Shown here: positions 15,933-21,950 of the stretch, in pieces
How the letters are laid out: every line of letters begins with the position of its first letter
Position numbering within the stretch: the stretch's first letter is position 1
Assembly (NCBI GenBank): GCA_026391235.1
Contig: JAPLDV010000738.1
Location: 1-21,950, forward strand
Source of the DNA: Bacteroidia bacterium
GTDB lineage: Bacteria > Bacteroidota > Bacteroidia > Bacteroidales > UBA12481
Direction: 5' to 3'
DNA length: 21,950 bases
Notes under the pieces: generated by a model
Told to the model about the DNA's origin: nothing
Databases searched by the model: none
What the model saw: the letters and a program-made list of their open reading frames with translations, nothing else
Program-made: the position numbers and the translations under genes

Positions 15933-17534
15933 ATGAATTATTCATGGTATTTTCCTGTTTTATTATTGTTTCTTTTAATGGTGACCGGAAATTCTATTGC
16001 GCAAATTTCACCTGGTGTATTGACGAAAGCACATTCTAATCTGGAAGGTTTATCTAATTGCAGCAAATGCCATGAGGTAGGCAAAAAGGTGACCTCCGCG
16101 AAATGCCTGGAATGTCACAAGGAGATTAAGGAACTAATCGATTTAAACAAAGGATATCATTCATCTGCAGAAGTTAAAAACAGAAATTGTTTTTCCTGTC
16201 ATAATGAGCACCATGGATTGAATTTTAGAATTGTCCGGTTCGACACATTGAAATTTGATCATCGGGAAGCACGTTTCGATCTAATCGGAAAACATAATAA
16301 GCTGGCCTGCAAATCCTGTCATAAAACCGAATTTATCAAGGTCAAAAATACTCAGAAAACGACCGAAATGTCTTATCTTGGCTTAGGAACAACATGTTTG
16401 GATTGCCATGCTGATTACCATCAGCAAACATTATCAACCAACTGCCTCAACTGTCATAATAATGACTCATTTAAATCTGTACCTGGGTTTGATCACAAAA
16501 AGACCAAATATCCCTTACTGGGCAAGCACCAATCGGTTGACTGTGCCAAATGTCATAAGGTTACGGATCAAGATGGTATAAAATATCAGAAATTCTCGGG
16601 TATTACCTATTCCAATTGTACTGATTGCCACAAAGATGTTCACGAAAATAAATTCGGGAGCGATTGTAAAAAATGTCATAATGAGGAATCCTTTAATAAG
16701 GTTGCCGGATTGAATGTATTTAATCATAATAAAACTGACTATCCGCTCGAAGGCAAGCATCAGAGGGTTGAGTGCAAATCCTGCCATAAACAATCCCTGA
16801 CTGCCAAGCTGAAATTTAATCTTTGCACCGATTGCCATAAGGATTATCACAAAGGCCAGTTGAAAAAGCCGGGAGTTACTGCTGACTGCAAGGATTGCCA
16901 TACGCTTGAAGGATTTACTACCAGCTATTTTACTATCGAACGTCATAATAAAGGTGGATTCCTGCTGGAAGGGGCCCATTTAGCAACGCCCTGTTATTCC
17001 TGCCATAAAAAGGGAAATGATTGGGTTTTTAAAGATTTGGAAAAGAGATGCGTCGATTGCCACGAAAATATTCATCAAAATTATATTACTGAGAAATTCT
17101 TCCGGAACCAAAGTTGCGAAAGTTGTCATTCAGTGACAGCCTGGAGCAGGGTTCAGTTTGATCACAACAGCACAGACTTCAGGCTGACCGGAAAACACGC
17201 AGAAACCAGTTGCAAAAAATGTCATTTTAAGGAAAATCCGGGCGGAACGGTAAGACAGAAATTTTCTGATCTGAAAGGCCGGTGCCTGGATTGCCATACC
17301 GATGCTCATAACAATCAATTCGATACCACCGGATTGGCTTCCTGTACCCGGTGCCATAATTATGACAGATGGAAACCTGTTCAGTTCAATCATGACAGTA
17401 CCAGATTTAAACTCGACGGCAGTCACAAAGACGTTGCCTGTGTTAAGTGCCATAAGGAGATTTCCGATGGCAGCGAGAGATGTATTCAAAACAAATTCGA
17501 GGACATAAAATGCTCAAGATGTCATATACACTAA
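15933..17534 (+). CDS. Exported 20-heme c-type cytochrome
   Basis: A 533-residue protein with 20 CXXCH motifs, one per about 27 residues, from CSKCH near the N-terminus to CSRCH five residues before the stop. The leader MNYSWYFPVLLLFLLMVTGNSIAQ gives export to the periplasm or beyond. I prefer ATG 15933; ATG 15894 would add 13 basic residues and overlap the previous gene by 11 nt. Six copies of a module F-[DN]-H-x3-[TA]-x-[FY]-x-L-x-G-[KSA]-H-x5-C-x2-C-H recur (for example FDHKKTKYPLLGKH, FNHNKTDYPLEGKH, FDHNSTDFRLTGKH, FNHDSTRFKLDGSH); the extra His residues are natural distal haem ligands, giving bis-His, low-potential hemes. It belongs to the broad cytochrome c3-like multiheme class. Role: periplasmic or surface heme wire between the inner-membrane module and the outer-membrane barrel encoded next. 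Partner and acceptor are inferred. Confidence 0.92.
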   Translation: MNYSWYFPVLLLFLLMVTGNSIAQISPGVLTKAHSNLEGLSNCSKCHEVGKKVTSAKCLECHKEIKELIDLNKGYHSSAEVKNRNCFSCHNEHHGLNFRIVRFDTLKFDHREARFDLIGKHNKLACKSCHKTEFIKVKNTQKTTEMSYLGLGTTCLDCHADYHQQTLSTNCLNCHNNDSFKSVPGFDHKKTKYPLLGKHQSVDCAKCHKVTDQDGIKYQKFSGITYSNCTDCHKDVHENKFGSDCKKCHNEESFNKVAGLNVFNHNKTDYPLEGKHQRVECKSCHKQSLTAKLKFNLCTDCHKDYHKGQLKKPGVTADCKDCHTLEGFTTSYFTIERHNKGGFLLEGAHLATPCYSCHKKGNDWVFKDLEKRCVDCHENIHQNYITEKFFRNQSCESCHSVTAWSRVQFDHNSTDFRLTGKHAETSCKKCHFKENPGGTVRQKFSDLKGRCLDCHTDAHNNQFDTTGLASCTRCHNYDRWKPVQFNHDSTRFKLDGSHKDVACVKCHKEISDGSERCIQNKFEDIKCSRCHIH

Positions 17535-17641
17535 GCCCGAATTGTCACGAACATAATAGGACAATCATGGATTGTAAGCACCAGGGGAGATCCGGGTATT
17601 CCTACAATAGAATAGTCTGTTATTCCTGTCAAAATAAGTAA
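17535..17641 (+). other. Possible decayed cytochrome tail (degenerate heme motifs)
   Basis: Just past the 20-heme stop, another frame stays open to TAA 17639-17641 and reads SPNCHEHNRTIMDC..., ending VCYSCQNK. SPNCH and CYSCQ each differ from CXXCH by one residue (Cys to Ser, His to Gln), and each change is explained by one base (TGC to AGC; CAT/CAC to CAA). The stretch may be a frameshifted remnant of extra heme repeats. It is short, so chance is possible. Confidence 0.35.
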
Positions 17642-17665
17642 TTGTATAATAATAAGTTATAGATT

Positions 17666-17740
17666 GTGTTTAAGAGATTCATAATTATTTTAATCGTTTT
17701 ATCCGTTTAAGATCAGTTAAACGCACAGGATTCCCATTCT
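17666..17740 (+). other. Signal-peptide coding leader interrupted by in-frame TAA
   Basis: In the same frame as the barrel gene, GTG 17666 begins (V/M)FKRFIIILIVLSV, then TAA at 17708-17710, then DQLNAQDSHSLLAGK continuing into the barrel protein. Residues on both sides together make a textbook leader: Lys/Arg, hydrophobic core, and cleavage at LNA-Q. A stop lies immediately upstream (TAG 17660-17662), so GTG is the best start. Either a nonsense mutation, a base error in the assembly, or a real readthrough or re-initiation point. Confidence 0.6.
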
Positions 17741-19279
17741 TTGCTGGCAGGAAAAGTTTCCTATATTACTACTCAGAATATTTATGTGAAATTTTCAAAT
17801 ACTGAAAAAATTCATGCCGGAGATACCATTTTTCATCAGGTTGACAATAAATTAGTTCCTCTCTTCATTGTCGAAAATATTTCGTCGGTTTCTTGTGTTG
17901 GAAAACTAATTGATAAATCCGGGGTAAAAATCGATGATGAGGTAATTGTGAATGTACCGGATAAACCAGAACCGGCGAAAGTGAAAGCTGCCAATTCAGT
18001 TGACTTGCCGACAGCACCCGATTTGCAAAAGCAAGAGTCGGATTCAGCCGGAAAGGTTGTCGCAGTGAAACGGCAGCAGAATATTCAGGGTTCTTTATCT
18101 GTTTCTTCCTATTCGAATTTATCGAATACCTCATTGGATAATTCTCAAAGAATGAGATATACTTTTTCACTAAGGGCATCCAACCTGGCAAAATCAAGAT
18201 TTTCAACAGAAAGTTATATCTCATTTTCGCATAAAATAAATAATTGGGCTGAGGTTCGGCAAAATGTGTTTAATGCTTTAAAAATATATAGTCTTGCCAT
18301 TAAGTATGATATAAGTAAAAACTCGAATATTTCCTTGGGCAGGAAGGTTAACCCCAGTCTGTCAAATATTGGGGCTGTGGATGGAATACAGGCGGAAACG
18401 ACTGTCGGACAATTCACCATGGGAGCAGTTGCCGGCTCACGGCCAAATGATGCCGACTATAATATAAATTTCAGTCTGCATGAGTATGGAGCTTTCATCG
18501 GTCATAATGTGTCGACAAAAGTAGGCAGGATGCAAAGTTCAGCTGCATTTTTTGAGCAAAGAAACGGCGGAATCACCGACCGCCGGTTTGCTTATTTCCA
18601 ACACGATAACTCCTTGCTGAAAAACCTGTACTTGTTTTCTTCGTGCGAACTGGATTTGTACAAAGTGGTTGAAGGAATTTCTAAAAATCAGTTAACGCTC
18701 ACAAGTTTATATTTATCGCTTCGATATAAAGTATTTAAACAATTGTCACTATTTGCTTCTTATGATGCAAGGAAAAACGTAATCTATTATGAAACGTATA
18801 AAAGCTTTGCTGATCGATTGCTTGAAGATGCCACTCGTCAGGGATTGCAATTTAGGATAAACTATCGTCCCGGAAATCAGGTAAGTATGGGTGTTAATGC
18901 AGGATATCGCTTCCGTGATAAGGATCTGAATCCAAATGAAAACCTGAATGGATTTATTTCTTTTAACCGGATTCCTTGGATTAAGACATCTGCTACACTG
19001 ACGGCAAATTTATTGAAAACCAGTTATCTTGAGGGAAAGATTGTTGGAATTAGATTATCCAGGGATATTATTCCCGGAAAATTATTCAGTGACTTTAATT
19101 ATCAGTTTATTGATTATAATTTTATAAATTCCAATACAACGCTTGTTCAGAATATTGCCCAGGCGAACTTGTCCTGGCAGTTTAAGAATAAAATGTCTTT
19201 TTCATTGGATTATGAGCTGACAATGGAAAAAACCACTAATTATCATCGGATTTATATTAGTTTTAATAAAAGATTCTAA
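17741..19279 (+). CDS. Outer-membrane beta-barrel protein of the cytochrome operon
   Basis: At least 512 residues, counted from TTG 17741, the first usable codon after the TAA at 17708; the natural protein would start at GTG 17666 with a signal peptide (separate entry). Residues 1-75 form a small beta domain (LAGKVSYITTQNIYVKF...AGDTIFH...VGKLIDKSGVKIDDEVIV), SH3- or FlgT-C-like. A Pro/Ala/Lys-rich linker follows. From about 115 to the end there are alternating amphipathic strands rich in aromatic and polar residues (IQGSLSVSSYSN, LSLRYKVFKQLSLFASYD, SMGVNAGYRFRDK, MSFSLDYELTME) and the chain ends YHRIYISFNKRF, with the C-terminal Phe typical of barrel proteins. I find no CXXCH. Between two giant cytochrome genes it is the natural candidate for the porin sleeve of a porin-cytochrome conduit, comparable in role but not visibly in sequence to MtrB. 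As read, the transcript would not give an exported product without readthrough. Confidence 0.7.
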   Translation: MLAGKVSYITTQNIYVKFSNTEKIHAGDTIFHQVDNKLVPLFIVENISSVSCVGKLIDKSGVKIDDEVIVNVPDKPEPAKVKAANSVDLPTAPDLQKQESDSAGKVVAVKRQQNIQGSLSVSSYSNLSNTSLDNSQRMRYTFSLRASNLAKSRFSTESYISFSHKINNWAEVRQNVFNALKIYSLAIKYDISKNSNISLGRKVNPSLSNIGAVDGIQAETTVGQFTMGAVAGSRPNDADYNINFSLHEYGAFIGHNVSTKVGRMQSSAAFFEQRNGGITDRRFAYFQHDNSLLKNLYLFSSCELDLYKVVEGISKNQLTLTSLYLSLRYKVFKQLSLFASYDARKNVIYYETYKSFADRLLEDATRQGLQFRINYRPGNQVSMGVNAGYRFRDKDLNPNENLNGFISFNRIPWIKTSATLTANLLKTSYLEGKIVGIRLSRDIIPGKLFSDFNYQFIDYNFINSNTTLVQNIAQANLSWQFKNKMSFSLDYELTMEKTTNYHRIYISFNKRF

Positions 19280-19304
19280 ATTTAAATCATAAAAATGTTT
19301 TGAT

Positions 19305-20051
19305 ATGAAAGTATTTATTGGAGTTCTTTTAGCAGTAATTGTAGGGGCTTTTGTTTTTAAACTTGTAAGGGATAAGAACGCAGGAGGCGAATCAGCCGGG
19401 AAGCAAGGAACGGAAGTGGGTGCAGCCCAACCTGGGTCTGAAGTCATGCACAATACTACGGTGGAAGAAGTGCTACAAGCATCCTCCTACACCTATTTGA
19501 GGGTTAAAGAGGGCCAGGCTGAATACTGGATTGCTACGGTGAAGAATGATGTAGCTGTCGGTAGCAAATATTCATTTGGGAATGCGCTGGAGATGACTAA
19601 TTTTAAGAGCAAGGAACTTGACAGAACATTTAGCACCATTTATTTTGTCAGCGAAAATGCCGATCAGGCTGCCAGCCAACAGAACGGCCAAATGGCCCCC
19701 ACCACGATGGGACGACCTAAAGTGGAATTGAAAACGGATGCAGTTATCCAGCAGTCGGCAGGAGGAATTTCCATTGCTGAATTGTATAAAAACCGGAGCA
19801 GCTATGCCAACAAAAAGGTTAAGGTGAAGGGTAAAGTGGCGAAAGTAAATAATGAGGTAATGGATAGAAACTGGGTTCATATCCAGGATGGAACCAATGA
19901 TTCGGGGAATTTTGATTTGACAGTTACTACACTCGACCAGGCGAAAATTGATGATATTGTTGAATTTGAAGGAACTATCATTTTAAACAAGGATTTTGGT
20001 GCAGGTTATGTTTACGAACTGATCATGGAAGGCGGAGTTATAAGGAAATAA
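19305..20051 (+). CDS. Exported/anchored protein with C-terminal OB-fold (NrfJ-like)
   Basis: A 248-residue protein. MKVFIGVLLAVIVGAFVFKLV is an N-terminal signal anchor followed by a polar linker to about residue 47. Residues 48-117 (TTVEEVLQASSYTYLRVKEG...YWIATVKND...VGSKYSF) form one small beta domain. Residues 150-248 (ISIAELYKNRSSYANKKVKVKGKVAKVNNEVMDRNWVHIQDG...FDLTVTT...GTIILNKDFGAGYVYELIMEGGVI) look like an OB-fold of the bacterial 'NrfJ-related/nucleic-acid-binding-like' type that I recall beside multiheme cytochromes. The first domain shares the EVLQAxxYxYL opening of such proteins. There are no Cys residues and no CXXCH, so it does not carry c-type heme. It begins 25 nt after the barrel gene and ends 3 nt before the next cytochrome ATG, so it is almost certainly in the operon; a maturation or docking role is inference. 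Confidence 0.7.
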   Translation: MKVFIGVLLAVIVGAFVFKLVRDKNAGGESAGKQGTEVGAAQPGSEVMHNTTVEEVLQASSYTYLRVKEGQAEYWIATVKNDVAVGSKYSFGNALEMTNFKSKELDRTFSTIYFVSENADQAASQQNGQMAPTTMGRPKVELKTDAVIQQSAGGISIAELYKNRSSYANKKVKVKGKVAKVNNEVMDRNWVHIQDGTNDSGNFDLTVTTLDQAKIDDIVEFEGTIILNKDFGAGYVYELIMEGGVIRK

Positions 20052-20054
20052 ATT

Positions 20055-21950
20055 ATGCACAAGCTGTCATTTACGCTAAGCTTTTTACTGTGGATTACAG
20101 TTCTTTATGGACAGTCTCCCCATGGGGAAAGTTTAAAATTCGATTGTTCTTATTGCCACACCACCAACGGGTGGAAGGTGGACAGGAATAGTATGTCGTT
20201 TAACCATGACAGCACCAGTTATAATCTTGTTGGGCAGCATAGTCTGGTCAATTGCAGATTGTGCCACAAGTCCCTGGAATTTTCGGCAGTGAAAAATGAG
20301 TGCAAAGATTGTCACGATGATCTGCACGAGAATACATTGGGGCCGGATTGTGCAAAATGCCATACCCCAAAATCCTGGATCGTTGAAAACATTAGTGAAA
20401 TTCACCGGCAAAGCAGGTTTCCGCTTACGGGAGCCCATCAGATAGTTGATTGCACGGCTTGCCATAAATCGGGTTCCATGCGGCGGTTCGATCCTATCGG
20501 GATTGAATGTGTCAACTGTCATCAAAAGAATTACCAGTCGACAACCAAACCCAATCACCTGGCAGCGGGTTATTCCACTGATTGTGTTCAATGCCATAAA
20601 GCCGGATCAGCAGGATGGGTTGCTGAAAACATTGAGCATGGCTTTTTCCCGCTGACCGGGGGCCATGCCATCAGCTGCACACTTTGCCATGTATCAGGTG
20701 GATACACAAAGATTCCGACGGATTGCTATTCCTGCCATAAAGAGGATTTCAATTCCACCACTGCCATCAACCACCAACAGCTCAATCTTTCAACCAATTG
20801 CATTGAGTGCCATACCACCAGTCCAAAATGGAAACCGGCGAAATTTGCGGAACATGAAACACGATTTTTCCCAGTGTATTCCGGAAGTCATGCGAATACG
20901 TGGACCAATTGTACCGATTGTCACAACCAAACTGGTAATTATACCTTATTCACCTGCGTCGATTGCCATGATCATGCTAAAGCGCGAATGGATGACAGCC
21001 ACAAGGAGACCAATGGATATCAGTATAACAGTATCGCCTGTTTTACCTGCCACCCCAGGGGAGATAAAGAGACCGGTTTTAATCATGCAAAAACTAATTT
21101 TCCTTTGACCGGATCTCACAAAACCACCGATTGCAGTCGTTGTCATGCCAATGGGTTTGCCGGGACTGCAACGGATTGCAACTCCTGTCATAAAGCAAAA
21201 TTTGACCAGGCTCAGGAACCTGTGCATTCCACGGCCGGTATCCCAACGCAATGCGAACCCTGCCACAATACAACAGCATGGAAACCTTCAACATTTAATC
21301 ATACCACTACTGGATTTGAATTAATCGGTGGGCACTCTAAGGTAATCCAATGCTCTGATTGCCATAAGGGAACAGTGGTGGATACCAAAGCCGACTGTAT
21401 TTCCTGCCATCAGGTTCAGTACAACGGTGCGAAGGATCATAAGACCCAGGCTTATCCGGTTAACTGTAAGCTTTGCCACAACTCCGATAATTGGAATAAT
21501 GCCAATTTCAATCATGCCCTGACCGGCTTTCCGCTGACCGGTGCCCATACAACCGCTTTATGTGCCAAATGCCATACCAACGGTTATGCCGGTACGCCGA
21601 CGGACTGCAGTTCCTGCCATACCACTAATTTTACAGCATCACAGAATCCGAATCATGTTGCAGCAGGGATACCGAAACTTTGCGAAACCTGCCACAATAC
21701 GACCGCCTGGAAACCATCCAATTTTAATCATACGACCACGGGCTTTGCCTTGACCGGCGGGCATGCGGTGATCGCCCAATGCTCCCAGTGCCATAAGGGA
21801 ACCGTGCTGAATACCAGGATGGACTGCATTTCCTGTCACCAGGTTCAGTACGACGGTGCGAAGGATCATAAGGACCAGGCCTATCCGCTGGACTGCAAGA
21901 TGTGCCACAATGCAAATAATTGGCTCAACGCATCCTTTAACCATTCAACA
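20055..21950 (+). CDS. Exported giant multiheme c-type cytochrome, 25+ hemes, 3' end outside window
   Basis: The frame is open from ATG 20055 to the window edge: 632 residues and no stop. Leader MHKLSFTLSFLLWITVLYG-Q. There are 25 CXXCH motifs, one per about 25 residues, from CSYCH to CKMCH. The same F-[DN]-H-x3-T-x-[FY]-x-L-x-G-x-H-x5-C-x2-C-H module as in the 20-heme cytochrome recurs (FNHDSTSYNLVGQH, FNHAKTNFPLTGSH, FNHTTTGFELIGGH, FNHALTGFPLTGAH, FNHTTTGFALTGGH), so the two are paralogues. The 3' part is a tandem array of 143-residue units (separate entry). Extra His-rich spots (CVDCHDHA, HNTTAW, CHNQTGN) supply distal ligands. ATG is 3 nt after the OB-fold gene stop. Role: extended heme wire, periplasmic or extracellular. 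True length and heme count lie beyond the window. Confidence 0.92.
   Translation, partial: MHKLSFTLSFLLWITVLYGQSPHGESLKFDCSYCHTTNGWKVDRNSMSFNHDSTSYNLVGQHSLVNCRLCHKSLEFSAVKNECKDCHDDLHENTLGPDCAKCHTPKSWIVENISEIHRQSRFPLTGAHQIVDCTACHKSGSMRRFDPIGIECVNCHQKNYQSTTKPNHLAAGYSTDCVQCHKAGSAGWVAENIEHGFFPLTGGHAISCTLCHVSGGYTKIPTDCYSCHKEDFNSTTAINHQQLNLSTNCIECHTTSPKWKPAKFAEHETRFFPVYSGSHANTWTNCTDCHNQTGNYTLFTCVDCHDHAKARMDDSHKETNGYQYNSIACFTCHPRGDKETGFNHAKTNFPLTGSHKTTDCSRCHANGFAGTATDCNSCHKAKFDQAQEPVHSTAGIPTQCEPCHNTTAWKPSTFNHTTTGFELIGGHSKVIQCSDCHKGTVVDTKADCISCHQVQYNGAKDHKTQAYPVNCKLCHNSDNWNNANFNHALTGFPLTGAHTTALCAKCHTNGYAGTPTDCSSCHTTNFTASQNPNHVAAGIPKLCETCHNTTAWKPSNFNHTTTGFALTGGHAVIAQCSQCHKGTVLNTRMDCISCHQVQYDGAKDHKDQAYPLDCKMCHNANNWLNASFNHST
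21078..21950 (+). repeat. Tandem 429-bp (143-residue) six-heme repeat array inside the cytochrome gene
   Basis: Copy 1 is 21078-21506, copy 2 is 21507-21935 and copy 3 starts at 21936 (FNHST) and is cut by the window. Each full unit begins FNHA..F and holds six CXXCH motifs (SR, NS, EP, SD, IS, KL in copy 1; AK, SS, ET, SQ, IS, KM in copy 2, giving the two middle residues). Hand alignment gives about 97 of 143 identical residues, no indels. The best-conserved stretch is around DCISCHQVQY and CHNTTAWKPS. Confidence 0.85.

Noticed and set aside
21094..21944. Several short minus-strand frames in the cytochrome region
   Set aside because: They are antisense to a continuous CXXCH-bearing frame; their mutual similarity simply mirrors the 143-residue repeats.
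21078..21950. Regular repeats considered as a CRISPR array
   Set aside because: The 429-bp period, coding conservation and CXXCH motifs show protein repeats, with no short identical repeats separated by unique spacers.

Overview
The window looks like a chromosomal segment of an anaerobic or facultative member of the Bacteroidota. Three plus-strand starts have a TAnnTTTG box (the Bacteroidota -7 element) 20-24 nt upstream and mostly lack strong Shine-Dalgarno sequences. The gene set (GH78, GH120-like and six-hairpin glycosidases, lipoprotein leaders, a PQQ-type propeller protein, repeat-rich multiheme cytochromes) fits that phylum. I saw no rRNA, tRNA, CRISPR array or transposase.

Region 1 (1-9984) is a plant-polysaccharide utilisation block. 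It holds a GH78 alpha-L-rhamnosidase lipoprotein (minus), an exported SGNH esterase (minus), a GH120-like beta-helix lipoprotein (plus), and a minus-strand pair made of a XylE-type sugar symporter and an exported six-hairpin glycosidase separated by 1 nt. No SusC/SusD pair is visible. The logical flow is deacylation and removal of rhamnose or xylose outside or in the periplasm, then monosaccharide import. The intergenic regions carry palindromic or inverted repeats of the interspersed type.

Region 2 (about 10.0-13.6 kb) is mixed: a dimethylargininase-like gene broken by an internal deletion, an unrecognised 339-residue protein with a trypsin-like His/Asp/Ser motif set, and an exported PQQ-like beta-propeller protein.

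Region 3 (13.7 kb to the window end) is the highlight: a plus-strand run of six closely spaced genes that reads as an electron conduit. In order they are a five-helix His-rich membrane protein (b-type cytochrome candidate), a membrane-anchored ferredoxin/FAD/NAD(P) oxidoreductase with two non-canonical Fe-S motifs, a 20-heme cytochrome, a beta-barrel outer-membrane protein whose signal peptide is interrupted by an in-frame TAA, an OB-fold exported protein, and a second cytochrome with at least 25 heme motifs that runs off the window inside a tandem array of 143-residue six-heme units. My inference is that electrons from cytoplasmic NAD(P)H pass through FAD/Fe-S and heme b to periplasmic heme wires and possibly across the outer membrane. 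The terminal acceptor, the direction of flow and the true heme count cannot be read from the window.
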